From Pezizomycotina sp. ARF18 (lineage: Eukaryota > Ascomycota), in assembly GCA_002224055.1 (NCBI GenBank), contig AZLU01000113.1:62001-126000 (forward strand): a stretch of DNA of 64,000 nucleotides, read 5' to 3'. Below the pieces are notes generated by a model. It made no database searches, was not told where the DNA came from, and was given only the letters and a program-made list of their open reading frames with translations. A program made the position numbers and the translations under genes. Shown here one piece after another: positions 37,463 through 48,809 of the stretch. Position 1 is the stretch's first letter. Each line of letters starts with the position of its first letter.

Positions 37463-38957
37463 TCCTCTCATATTTGCGTTTACTTTTAACCAGCGATGAA
37501 AAACTTTTCGGAGGTAAGACAAATCGAGAAAATCGATCTCGAAAGAAAGGAAAAACGAAGGTAAGAGATCAGGTGAAACTCTGAAGGATATATAAAAGAG
37601 TGAATATAAAGGAGCGTTAGGGGAAAATAGGGGACGGACAACCAGATCCTATTAAATCCTCTATATACAAAATCCCTCCAGTCTCGAACGAAAGAAGAAG
37701 AGAGAAAAAAGGAGGGAAATATTTGACGGATCGTTGGTAGGATATAAAACGAAAAAACGACTGGTATCCTTTTTTCTAGTCTTCCCACTCGGTCATGATC
37801 TGCCGAGACCGCAGAGCAGGAGACTAATAAGTAATAGGGGCGGTGTGTGCCGTGGGTTGCACCGGGCTGGCGGTAAAAAAGGCCGTATTGCTCTATCGTG
37901 ATATATCCCGAAAAGCCATTGGCTTAAGCCACGTACGTACGACCATTCATTGGCCTTGACGAGGAAACGGTGGACCTTGGCCATGGTACCATGAAAAGGT
38001 TGATAAACGTTCTCGTTATCCTTTTCCAGGCTGCGGGCTCCACCGTTTTCCCCTCTCTTATCCTCGTTAAGCTTAAGCTCATAACATTAACAGGCGTCAA
38101 AAAAAATAATAATATCGATTGCAATCGGAGGTAAGTTTACTGCCTATCACTTGTGATGGTTTCTGGAGCCTTTGCAGTAGTCCATGACAACCGGGCAAAG
38201 ATCAGCAGAAAGCAAATATGGGTGAGAGTGGAAGAATTGAAGATCCTCTGTCCCAAGACCGACTTTAGTCTAACCCCTGTATTTCATAGATAATGTGGAT
38301 AAAAGGACGCCCCACGGCCACGGTGCAAAGATATCCAATCGGGGATAATTTCAGGGGTTTGTTAGCGAAATAGCGAGACGAACAAAATCGAGGGGCAGAA
38401 GCCGCCCGTGAACCGTGGTTGTGGCGAATACGGCGCGGGACTTGCCTAATACTATTTTTCTCTTGTTTCAACCGTGTTCATGGGAGCGTTTGTATTGCTT
38501 TGGGAAGTAGAATATAATAGAGATTTGGTACGATAGCCCTTATACGAGCGGACGAAAAACGTGGTGATTTTCTCGTGGAAGGAAAGTCGTCGGAAAGTCT
38601 ATGATGATATCTTGCTTACACTACGAGCCGCTCGCGTGGCCGGGATACAAGATACAAGCAATAAGGCTGCAGTTCGAGTCTACTTAAGCTTCAAATCATG
38701 ACCTATGAACTATGGATCGTCAACTCCTGATAAAGGCCATAGGAAACGGCCGAAGTGTTCTTGTAAAAATCTTGTTTTATTTATTTATTTTTTTTCCCTC
38801 CTCCACAACTTACTCTGGGACAATCAGCGAACAGTGTCGGTCACCGGTGTCTTCTCGTTGGCTGGATGACCCCCGGTGGTCCGTTCAGATACTGAGAGGC
38901 TTGCCTTAGCGAAGAAAAACGGTTTCTTCCTCCTTCGGAGGAGACCTAAGGGAGTAA
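37463..38957. other. intergenic, presumed promoter side of membrane gene
   Basis: The minus-strand sequence upstream of 37462 is pyrimidine/purine-biased (37520-37790), as in fungal 5' regions. Minus frames at 37486-37788 and 37793-37984 have no motif. No RNA gene was found. Confidence 0.5.
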
Positions 38958-39102
38958 ACAGGGCATTTAGCGTGGGTAGCCTGGCGGGTAGGTCCTTATA
39001 GAAGATAGTGGTTTTGTAGTGTTACCGAAGCTACTTCCTCCGTTACCGAGAGGAATAAATGCCCAGGCTACCCGCCAAGGCTACCCACGCTAAATGCCCT
39101 GT
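38958..39102. mobile_element. short foldback / MITE-like element
   Basis: Left arm 38958-38991 starts ACAGGGCATTTAGCGTGGGT. Right arm 39068-39102 is its reverse complement over about 34 bases with a single one-base gap. The 76-base centre holds no coding frame. A shorter inverted piece of the same sequence, GGCTACCC, recurs inside the right arm. Ends beginning CAGGG recall hAT termini, but the 8 bases on each side (GGAGTAAA, TCGCAGCC) are not a target-site duplication. Probably a non-autonomous DNA-element remnant; a strong RNA hairpin is the alternative. Confidence 0.6.
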
Positions 39103-40489
39103 CGCAGCCAACCAACGGTAAATGCGAGGGATCGGCGGGCGTTTTAATTACCACCCCTTTTCCTCACCACCAAGACAAGAATATCGCGAACAGATTTAAT
39201 ACAAGTAGATAACACAAGACGGAGTATTTTTCTTTTCGACAATCCCGCCGGAAAGAAGTCTTATATATTATTGTAAATATCACGATGCGTTAGCAGCAAG
39301 CCACAGAAAGTTTAAATATCTATTGTTTCAAGTCTGAGTCTGCCGTAAACGTAGTTCAATACAATAATAATAGCTTTGAAGAAACAAAAGGACCAGCCGG
39401 ATGTTAAGGCAAGTCTTCCAGGGGGTTCGCTTGGCTTATGAGGCTAATCTCTGGTGACGAACTTCCGCTTGCGCCTGTTCTTTTTTAAAATGGATGCGGA
39501 TATTGCGGAGTAAATGAAATTATAAAAAATAATGTAAAAGCCATGTAAGGAAATTGTGATAGCGATGACTAGGCAGAGGTCAAGGCGCGAAGCCTTGTGA
39601 AAGCTCAAGTCAGTGGTTAGGGATAAAAACGATAGCGTTCAAGGAGTGTTAATGCTTCTGACCAAGAAATGTTCGTCCTCCTGTGTGAGCCAAGTAAACC
39701 CAGTCCATAACCAAGCCGGCACTTCCTCGGCCTCATCTCCATATCTAGAGACTAGAACTCATGAAATCGTAAGGCAAGGACCTGGCGTGCCCAGCTTCTC
39801 CAATGCGGCAAGCGATTAGGCTGCAGATCGAAACTTAGAAAGGCCTTTCCGCGTTCTGACCCTCGCTTGGCTTGGGCTTGCTCGGATATGACTGGGAAGA
39901 ATGCAGCCTTGATCACGGCGGAACAAAGTTGCGAGGTCCATCTTTGGGCTCAGAAACCATTAGTTAATTGCACTAGGATTAGCAATTAATCACCATCTCT
40001 TGAGTCTTATAGACTAGTCGACTGAATATTTCTATATTCTCCTGTATTACAACAAAATATGAAAACCCTAACAAAGGCCGTGAGGAGCTGCAAGGTACCT
40101 GTACAAATATAGGTTAACACCGTTTGACATACTAGTATCATGATGGTTTCTGTGCAATTTGTGTAGGGAAAGAAATAGCACATTGGCTATTATCGGGGTA
40201 TGTGAAGAAATAAAAGGAGGGTTTCGATAACGACGAGGAAGTGTGAGCATGTCTCCACATAAAAGACACCGTGACCGTGCATTTGAGGCTCACTTTGCTA
40301 AATCCTAAGCTCTTCTCGCTCTATATTAAACGCATGAGATAAAATTTAAAAGCCGAACAAGATTGTCCGAGTTCTTTAGTATTAGGATGGGCGTAGGAAA
40401 CCAAAAGCAAAGGCGTTCTCGCCAATGAATGGGGCCTCGCAACCTTCTTCCTACTCTAAGAGAAAATCCAGGAGGATCGTAAGCCGACG
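39103..40489. other. intergenic, no gene seen
   Basis: AT-rich, with short frames only (39613-39819 + and 40250-40068 -). No domain or RNA signal. Confidence 0.55.
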
Positions 40490-42110
40490 CTATCTCATCC
40501 ATTTTAGTCCTTTCCTCAAACCATCCGTTAGGAGATCCATAAGATAATCTCGGAGCTCACGACCGATTTTACGGACGGGGTAGCACGAGAGCAGATTGAA
40601 AGGCACCCATTGGATCTTATCCCCAATCGCTCTAAGCTTACGGTACCTAGCCACTTGCTCCTCCGGTAGTGACTTTTCAGCTTCCCGGATGAGCTGCTCA
40701 AAGACACCCCGGTTACCAAATATAACAGCCCATTTCAGTGGGGATGTGGCGCTGAGATCTTCGAAATGGACCTTGGCTCCACAACGGAGCATTAAATCAA
40801 CACCGCTAAGTACCCAATTCCAGAAGTCAAATACTGTGACCATAGGTGACCTATCTCACCGTATAATTCATAATATAGCCACCGGGGAAAGATTTTGCCC
40901 ACTGCTAGGGTTGACGCTAACTCGCTGCAACATCTTCCTCGTGATTCCAAAGATATTTGACTCCAAGTTTTGGGCACCAGTCTCTGAGCAACTTCGGTAA
41001 GAGGGGTAGCCCATCCTTTTTCTCACATCGGCCGCACGGCATCACCACTAGCTTCCAAAAGCGCAGTGGTCTCGTCGGCGTAGTAGCCGTCTCGGATGTC
41101 GTCGTCATCAGAATGACATAGAGCTCTAGAACCGACAATTTCAGCTTTGTATCCCGCCAGACTGCACCGCGATTCAGAAGGAGCACTTTGATTCGTTGTC
41201 GCGAAGTCGCTTTTCTTCCACCTCATCTCCTGACTCCTCTCCGTAGTATGTTGATTGCTGGAGCGTGATAGTGCCCAAAGTGTCCGTTCGAGTTTACATC
41301 AGCGCCGCCGTCTAATAGCATTCTAACCATGCACAAGTTGTTCAACCTTACGGCGTGATGAAGTGCCGGGGTTCCAAGGCCTGCATTTGGATCTGCTCCC
41401 TTGTCCAGCATTTTCCTTACTACCTCGATACTATAAGTCCTTTGAGTGAATAAGAACTGAGGCGAGAAAGGCTCTCACGAAAGAATTCGGCCACCGCGCA
41501 ATCAACGAGAGCTCCTGCTCTTCGGGAACAACATAATACCTCCAAGCAGCCGCGCAGCGCGATATCAAAGAGTACATCGCCTTGCACTTAATTATAATGT
41601 TCTGCTTCTCCTCAGGCCCATTTTCCGCCTCTATTCCTCTGCGCCAACAGCAAATTACTTGAACTGGAGGTAAGTCATGCAGTCTTCCAGCACAGCGTCA
41701 TACACATCTGGTTCGCGTACGGAGTAGTATTTGTAAGGCCCTTCAGAAAGTTCCTCGGAAGTGAGATATTCCTTCACGGAATAGTGCGCAAGGACCACAT
41801 CACATTCACCATCATAGCACGCATACTTCTTTTTACCAGCATGAATGCTCCAAGATTCTCGAGTCTCTGGGAGGACATGAACAAATCCACGACAGATGCT
41901 CTTGATATTCGAAATGATGTTTTCAACGTCATTTTTTGCGCAGGGTCGCCAAACCTTAGATTTTCGTCCAAAGACTTACTCCCTGCTTTGATGATCATCG
42001 CCTCGGCCACTTCGACTTGGGCGAGAGCTGCTTTGGAAACGAGGATAATAATGCGACTATATGAGTGGACATGGGGAAAAATGGAGTTGCTGCGGGCTAA
42101 GCGGCAACGT
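40490..42110 (-). CDS. NACHT-ankyrin (NLR-like) protein fragment
   Basis: Fungal NLR-like proteins act in non-self recognition: an NTPase module followed by ankyrins. Here the post-NTPase part is seen as KSLDENLRFGDPAQ (near 41960) and, in another frame, ECDVVLAHYSVKEYLTSEEL (near 41800), the well-known 'H(F/Y)SVKEYL' element. KYYSVREPDVYDAVLEDCMTYL and AMYSLISRCAAAWRYYVVPE follow. Ankyrins begin MLDKGADPNAGLGTPALHHA (41411) and VRMLLDGGADVN, with more in 41200-40500 (VDLMLRCGAKVHFEDLSATS, PLKWAVIFGNRGVFEQLI), ending at 40490. No Walker A/B or effector domain is found to the right, so the N-terminal half is absent. Several frame changes. Either a truncated gene or one broken by rearrangement. 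Confidence 0.68.
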
Positions 42111-42528
42111 TTCGCACTTCAACTGTGAGCTACCCCGCAGTGTGGAGGCTGACAAGTGAGGCTCTTCAAGGGTTTAATGGCTGGGATGTTTTGCAGATAT
42201 GCAACGCAGAGTTCTAACTGAATTCAGACACGATCCCTGTTCTCGGTCAGGGGAATCTTTGAACCTATGAATTAGGCAAATATCTTAAATCAAATCAAAC
42301 ATATGGTAGTCAATAGAGCAAGAGAACATAAGCAGAGGAGACCATTATTAACATTGGTACTGTACGCATTAGATAGTAAGTCACTAACTAGCTACTTTCC
42401 GTGAAACGCCTAAGAGTTATTTATTTTTTTTGTAGGTACTACAAGCAGTAAAGGAGCCTAGAGTAAGCAATGTCCATATAACCCTTATAATACTATGTTT
42501 CCTAGTATTCATTTCCCGCCTTACATCT
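42111..42528. other. spacer upstream of the NACHT-ankyrin fragment
   Basis: AT-rich. I searched both strands for a P-loop (GxxxxGKS/T) and found none. Nothing else to report. Confidence 0.5.
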
Positions 42529-43823
42529 CTACTTTGTCGGATCGTACTCGTGGAGCTCCATGCTCATGTACTTCACCACCATAGCGGAGTCACCTCAGCA
42601 GCCCACGCGATCCACTCTCTCGCGTACGACGCAACGCCGCTCTTACGCGCCGTGTAAGTCCTCGTATTCTTCAACTCCTCCTGAGTCTATTAACCCTCGG
42701 CATCCTCACCTTCTCATACCTATCCCACTCGAACTCCCACTTGCCATCACCGCCACCGTTCCCGCTTCCTGATAGCCATCTCGACGATCCTCGCCATAAA
42801 AAACACATCTTCGAACGCCATCGCAACCCCTTGGCCGCGGTGCGGACTAACAGCGTGCGCCGCGTCACCGATAAGAATCACCGACCCGCGCGACACGTAT
42901 CCAGCTTCGGGAGCGCGTGTATCGGCCAGCTGTAAAGCTCGTCGCTGTGCTCACGAGGCTGGGCATGGGTTCGAAGCAGTTTCCGAATCGCTCCGCGTAC
43001 CTCTCTTCGTCTCCTCCGTTTCCAACTTCGACACGTGACCACGGGGTGCTTTCTCGTAGCTGTCGTCGTGCGTGAACCAGAATATCCTCGACCGCGACGG
43101 CTCCGCGAACGCGTAGGCAAATAGTCCCGAGCTCGAGAGTACGGCGGATGTAGGGTGCATGGCCCAGAGTTTTCCGGCGGGTGCGACTTTTGTGCATCGT
43201 GGACGACGCCGTAGGCTACTGTCCGTCCGGTGTACTCCGCTTGAACGTTTTGGTCACCGGCGACGTAGGCGCGGACGTTGGAGCTGATACCGTCCGCTCC
43301 AACAAGTAAATCCGCATGCGCGACACTTCCATCTGAAAAGGCAATAGAAACATTCCCTTTCCCCTCAATAACACTCTCATCGTCCGCTTTCTCCTCTTCG
43401 TCCACCGACTCGTGAACATCAACAACCTTCTTGCCCAGCTTAACGCGAACGTTCGGCTTCGACTCGATTGCTTTGAAGAGGACCTCCTGCAGCGACGAGC
43501 GCATGATGCGGATACCGGGGTGACCGTCGCGGGAGCAGTTGGGGATGAAGCCGAGGGGCGCTCGGACTCGGAGAGGAGTGGAAGGTCGGGCAGGCGAGGC
43601 CGGCAGTGTAGGCTTCCTTGGCGAGGCCGAGGCGGTCGATGAGGCGCATGGCGTTGGGTGCGAGGTTTATGGCGCCGCCGGCGGTTCGCAGGGTCGGGTC
43701 GCGCTCGTAGACGGTGACGCTGACGGATGGGATAGCGGAGAGGCGTAAAGCGGCGGAGAGGCCCGAAGGACCGGCGCCGATGACGGCAATTTGGAGCACT
43801 GGTGTCGATGTCGGTGGATGCAT
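42529..43823 (-). CDS. FAD-dependent aromatic-ring monooxygenase (salicylate hydroxylase-like)
   Basis: Group A flavoprotein hydroxylase using NAD(P)H and O2. The start at 43823 is followed by LQIAVIGAGPSGLSAALRLS (GxGxxG dinucleotide fold) and VTVYERDP. MRSSLQEVLFKAIESKPNVR leads to HADLLVGADGISSNVRAYV, the DG motif near 43290. After frame changes come LSSSGLFAYAF, RIFWFTHDD and, near 42870, ILIGDAAHAVSPHRGQGVAM with FEDVFFMARIV: the GD motif binding the FAD ribityl chain. Near the end are YEKVRMPRVNRLRRS and a YDPTK terminus at 42529, usual for the family. About 430 residues, expected length. Cytosolic. Three or four frame changes; all three FAD motifs intact. Substrate not predictable; aromatic catabolism or secondary metabolism. 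Confidence 0.83.
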
Positions 43824-45771
43824 TAAGGTACCTCTTCGTTGATAATTCCTTAGAGATTATGTTGATGTAGATGAAAAGAATTGAAAAAAAAAAAAAAAAA
43901 GGTTTCAGTACAAGAGGAGGCTTCTTGTATTTATATAAGAGGCAAGGTATGACGAAAGGTTGAGCTTAAAAAGTATTAGCAATAGAAATAAGGTTGCTTG
44001 CCAGTCAGCGATGACCGCCGTTTACTGATTGAATAAGACGGGGATGCTATAATGGTCTATAAGAGGGTTCTTCAAAGCGTCAATGAACAGCTTGTATCGT
44101 AGGAGGGGATCTGAATGCTCTGTTCAGCGGGCAAATAAGAAGGATGCCAGTGGCTTGTAACGCGCAGGCGAATTACGTGGAGGGTGTGTGGCCGCGTATG
44201 GGTGTATGCGGCAGGTACGGGCTTTCGCGGTCAAAGTTGCTAAGTCTTAGACGGAATGCAAAAGGTGAGGGTTTATTGAGGAAGTAAATGAGTATAGAGA
44301 TTGTATTTCTCTCGATGTATTTGGAAGAGCTTCAAATAGAGGTCGAGGTGATGCTCAGTGGGAACTTGGTGATTCTTATATACTTCTTCAGACATCGAAA
44401 GCCATGATACTTCATTTTGTTGTTTTCTCTGTGATTCATCCTGAGCGGAGATACGGAGGTTCAAAATACTACCCATATCCGTTTTTAATTTCGATCGTCG
44501 TTCTCCTCTTCACATGGACCTGTCTAGAAAGACGAATAAAACAAGGCTGAGCAGAGAGTCAAAGCATTTAACACAGCGGCTAGAGTATCCTGAAATGAGG
44601 AATGTCCCTCATCTCGATCATAGATTGGTACCCGAGAATCAACCCTGGGTTTATCCTCGACTTTGAAGTCTTCAGGATTTCGGTAGCGAAAAGAGGCAAG
44701 AATTGGACAAGGGAAGACGAAAAAGTCGCTAATAACAGTCGGTGATAAGTACGGTGGGTGGCATTTAAGAGCCTCTGTCTAGGACGTTTCCGGATCTGCA
44801 ATGTCCGACAGACCTTGCATTTGCGTAATGGAGATGCGTCAACCCGAGTATCTCGAGGGGAAGGAATCACACCACAAGGCGTTAAAAGCGCCTGGTCCAG
44901 TCCGTAGAATTAATGGACAACTACATGGCAGCGAGTATGCCCTGTCAGAGAGCTTGAGGGTTGATCCAAATGCGGAGATTGTGGAGACGGCTGCGGTCCC
45001 GAAAAGACCCATCTTCGGTTACATCGGAAAGCTTGACAACGGTCGCTACTCACCTGGCGTTAACACCTCGACATACAACGATAATCGTCAATATAGCTCC
45101 GTGGATTTAACTATGTTTAATGGCGCAAATTCATATTACTACTATCTGTGTAATGTTACTTCAAGGAGATCACGGCGAAGAGAGCCAGTAGCCTATTCAA
45201 TTTCAAGGGTTTGCTTTGATATTGGCTCGGCCGAGCGGAGGTGAACTTTTTGACGTCCGAGCAGGGATAGCTCAAAGACCTTCGACGGTTAGAACATGAA
45301 AATCAGGTATCATTAACTTTATACCTGGTACGACGATTGCTTGCGCTAATAGCTAGATATCCTCGATATTACAAATGGAAGAACTGGAATCACTGGAAAG
45401 AAAAAAAAAAAAAGAATAGGCTTTAGGAAGTAGGATTTTATCCCTAGGATTCGTCCGAACTTCTCCTAATAGTAGTCAACAGTGAAGATCTAATTCATAA
45501 TAGATGGGAAAGCGGGGTAAGAATACTTGTATGATTACTTGTATATCGATCGTTTACCGTTGAAGATTCCTTTGTATTTTCGTCTGCTTCCGACCATGAC
45601 GATACCATCTATAAATGTACACGTCAAGAAGTACTCGATTCTATGAAAAACTTTTCTCTAAAAATACAGATCCATGAACATCAAAATGCCATAATACCAC
45701 CATCTCCTTCAGTCCGTTGAGCGTCGAACGCATAAAAACCCGAACTTTCAACTTATGAGAGATTTGATTGA
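43824..45771. other. intergenic with one uncertain open frame
   Basis: Contains an A17 run just 5' of the monooxygenase start (about 43884-43900) and a 147-codon plus frame at 44801-45244 (MSDRPCICVMEMRQPEYLEG...). The latter has no domain and a length possible by chance. No RNA genes seen. Confidence 0.45.
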
Positions 45772-46159
45772 TTAACGTCGCGGCCCCGGCGTAGGTTTAC
45801 ATTTCTCCGTTGTGCCCCACTGCGTCCTAGGCGGCGGGCACGTGGTCGTGCAGGACGGGCAGGCGTGGACCGTATCGTGGGCTCGGCTTTGCCAGTGGGA
45901 CAGCAGCACGGCATGCCCGAGAAGACGATGGGATCAGGGCAGATCGGCGGCGGGATGCATTTTATCAAGGGACATTCGGTGTGCAGTGGGTTGAGGGTGA
46001 CGGTGGCGGTCGGGCAGGGGCCGCGGCAGCGGCGGACCTGTTTGGGGAATGTTTATTAGCAAGACCGAAGAGAATTAGGTGGTTGGGTAGGATGGTGAGG
46101 AATAAAAGTACTTACACGCTGGCGGCGAACAGGGAGAGGGCGACGAGGGAGAACTTCAT
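45772..46159 (-). CDS. small secreted cysteine-rich protein
   Basis: The ATG at 46159 gives MKFSLVALSLFAAS, a signal peptide, interrupted by an intron of about 75 bases (GTAAGTAC ... AAACAG, about 46112-46038). The second exon encodes a Cys/Pro-rich mature chain: CPTATVTLNPLHTECPLIKC, then IPPPICPDPIVFSG, PCCCPTGKAEPT and, after frame slips, HACPSCTTTCPPPRTQWGTT and EKCKPTPGPRR, stopping at 45772. About 100 residues with roughly a dozen Cys, likely disulphide-bonded. Cell-wall or effector-like proteins have this layout, but the Cys spacing matches none I can name. Its intron and signal make a real gene likely. Confidence 0.6.
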
Positions 46160-46631
46160 TGTGCGATGGTTATTTGACTTTGGCCGTTGGAAACGAAACG
46201 AAGGTAGTATGTGTATATCCGTAGAAACGGTCGTGAGTTATCCCGAAAAAAAAAAAAAAAAACTATCTCGACCGATGCGACGGATCACCGCCTTTTATGA
46301 TCCATTTCCAGTCGAAATACCCATGTCATAAAAATTCTGCCTTGTTGGAGTTCGTGTTCGCCTGCGATTTGGGATTTCGCTCCACATATAAAATGTCTCA
46401 AAAAGCAATCCTTTCGCTTAGTGCTCTTTTCGTGCGCGTCGACGATTGTGATTCGGAGTGAGTTGATCATTTGGTACTTATTTTATGAAAGGGGTTGAGG
46501 ACCGATTTGCTGAACAGGGGTAAGCCCTGAAAATAAGCTTTATATAACACAGGATCTTTGCTTTGTCCTTTTATGAACCCCGAACCTTTCAGCCCTTCCT
46601 GACAAGGGTCCCTTTTGTCGAAAGAAAGGGC
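46160..46631. other. intergenic
   Basis: A-run near 46245-46262. Probably promoter of the cysteine-rich gene. No other feature seen. Confidence 0.5.
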
Positions 46632-47214
46632 TTAGTTCGTGAACCAGTTCGACTTGACAGGAAGCTTGAAAACCTGACAAAACGCGGAACTGGTAAACGG
46701 ACCCGGTGAGGGAAAAGACGGCGAACTCTGGAATTTTCCCAGGGGGAGTGGAGGGGGATCTATACTGAAGATTCGCCGGAGAAGACATCCGGTTCCTCGA
46801 TCTGTCATATACGTGGGAGACGAGCCTGTAATTTGCCCTTTCGCACCAATCGGTTGAAGTAGCTGACCGCTCGATGTTTTAAAAAGCGAATAGAACATGG
46901 GTCTTCTATCACAATTATCCGGCGTTATCGTATATACAGATCCCGTCCTATCCTTAATATAGAAGGCATAGCCTGGGGAAAACGCGCCCGTGAGGGATTT
47001 GGCAGAACGCCACGATGAACAAGGGGACGTTGAGATATTGCTTAATCCGTCTAAGCTTTTCTTTGTTAAGGGTTGTCTTGTGCAGGAATGAAACGGAATA
47101 TTCAACGATAGTGATTCCAGAAGAATGGAAAGTTCCGTGGTGGAATTTTGCATGGGACCAGACTTGAACTTGCAGGTAGGTTTTACCGTCTGGGGCCGTC
47201 CAACGGGGGTTCAC
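46632..47214 (-). CDS. hypothetical protein
   Basis: Two overlapping minus frames read as protein. The first begins MNPRWTAPDGKTYLQVQVWS at 47214 and continues HHGTFHSSGITIVEYSVSFL and KEKLRRIKQYLNVPLFIVAF. The second covers 46980-46632 with GYAFYIKDRTGSVYTITPDN and LLQPIGAKGQITGSSPTYMT. A frame change near 46990 could join them. No signal peptide or recognised domain. Confidence 0.35.
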
Positions 47215-47446
47215 GTGATGAGTCAGATTGCCGTATTCTATAGACTACGATGTCACAGCAGTTATGCTCATGATCCACGAAGAAGATTTATAGTTACGTT
47301 ACTCTGAAGGGTCATTACCATCACCCCCCACTACAATTTCAAAGCTTTAAGTACAAGTTCCTAGCTGTCTATACCTGCTAGAGAATACACTAGAACTAGC
47401 TCCGCTGTCTTGGTTCTCCAGAGTCGTGATACTCTTCGATGCCCCC
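47215..47446. other. intergenic spacer
   Basis: Short spacer. No feature seen. Confidence 0.5.
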
Positions 47447-47898
47447 TCAAGTCCGTGCTAGAAGGCTCGAAGGCCTGTCTTCACTGTCTATGAGAATAAA
47501 CTCCGCCTTTCTCACCGCAACGTCCAAAATCCTCTCCCTCATCATCAGCGGCTTCAACCTCGCCTGGTACGCTTCAAAGTCGATCTTCGCCGTCATTTTC
47601 TACATAAGGACGGGCCAGTCAACATCAAGTGCAGTATTAAACTCAATAATCAAGTTGGAAAGTCACCACAAACCTCCTGAATGACCTTCTGCTCCGCAGC
47701 CCACGCCTCGATTATAGTCACTTTCCCGGGTTCGCGGGTAGACTCGAACACATCACAGGATAGGTTCTCGGGCAGCTCGTGCGCGATGTCGAGGACCTGC
47801 TTAATCTCCGCGTAGAATTCGGGAAGCTTGGACGGTTCAACGAAGTAAGTGACCGTGAGGATGTATTTGGAGGCAGTGGCATGGTCGATTGCTGCCAT
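47447..47898 (-). CDS. antibiotic biosynthesis monooxygenase (ABM)-type dimeric alpha/beta-barrel protein
   Basis: The start at 47898 gives MAAIDHATASKYILTVTYFV, then EPSKLPEFYAEIKQVLDIAH, ENLSCDVFESTREPGKVTII and EAWAAEQKVIQE. This is the ferredoxin-like layout of ABM proteins: strand, helix with L..F, strand with C.xF.x.....PG, strand with W. An intron of about 75 bases ending TATGTAG (near 47602) fits, leading to KMTAKIDFEAYQARLKPLM and RERILDVAVRKAEFILID. Stop at 47447. ABM-like enzymes oxidise polyketide-type aromatic compounds without cofactor or serve as quinol monooxygenases; many fungal members are uncharacterised. Intact apart from the splice. Same strand as, and 0.9 kb from, the repeat precursor gene. 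Confidence 0.7.
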
Positions 47899-48809
47899 TG
47901 TTTGAGGGCTTGAATGTCAGGTAGTAGCAGGAGCGAACTGTGGTATGTATCCGATCGAGAAACGCTTCTAGAGGATATCCCGGGCCTCGATTCGAGATAT
48001 CGATGATTATGGTTGAGGATGAATGATCATGCACTACCTGTGGGAAGTCGAGAAGGGAAGGGCGGCAAGAGGCCCACTTAAATACCTGTAAAATTAAAAG
48101 AATATAGAAGGGGGACAGGAGGATCTCTGGAGGATGTCACGACTGTGTAGAAGATCAAGGATCCTTTCGGACCGAGATATCGCTGTTGTTCTCTCGATTG
48201 CACGGTAATATCGACGGGGGACTTGTTGTTCTCGGAGGTGAGTCAGATATTTTAAAGGTAAACGCGGTTGAACTGTTTCGTCCGATTTGAATACGTCACC
48301 AGATGTCGTTTAGATCAGCTTGGCGCAGGCCTCTCCTATAGTGCATACTATTTTCATTTCATTATCGTTAGGCAAACATATTTTGTCAACTAAATATCGA
48401 CTCTAAAGCAACTTCAGCTCCATCTTCTGTTGTATAACTGGTGTAAAGGTCTATTCTTCTCGAACGGATGGTAAAACTTGAAGCTAGATCATGCATACAT
48501 GGCTCAATCGCGTGTCCCATTAACTGAATCTCTCAACCCGGAGAAAAGTCTATCTGTATCCTGTTTATTTGGCACTAGGCTTAATGATTCTATACTTGAT
48601 CTTTAGATATATATCGAGCAGAAAGAAAGGCGGTGAAAAGCAGCAGTTGAGTACAAACTTGCTCTCAAACGCAAAAAGCTAACCTCTGAAAACCAAATGC
48701 AATGTTTTATAACAAAAGCAAAAAACCACCTACACCTTGAAACAACCGAGCCCATCATGATCACGGTCGCTTGTGTCCTTTCCAATCCTCTGAGATTCTT
48801 CTGGCGTCT
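47899..48809. other. intergenic spacer
   Basis: About 0.9 kb holding the presumed promoter of the ABM gene and the 3' region of the repeat precursor gene. No coding support. Confidence 0.5.

Noticed and set aside
38630-38690. CAGTTCGAGTCT resembling a tRNA B-box
   Set aside because: No cloverleaf can be drawn around it.
41784-42128. 114-codon plus-strand frame
   Set aside because: Antisense to the conserved SVKEYL region of the NACHT-ankyrin fragment.
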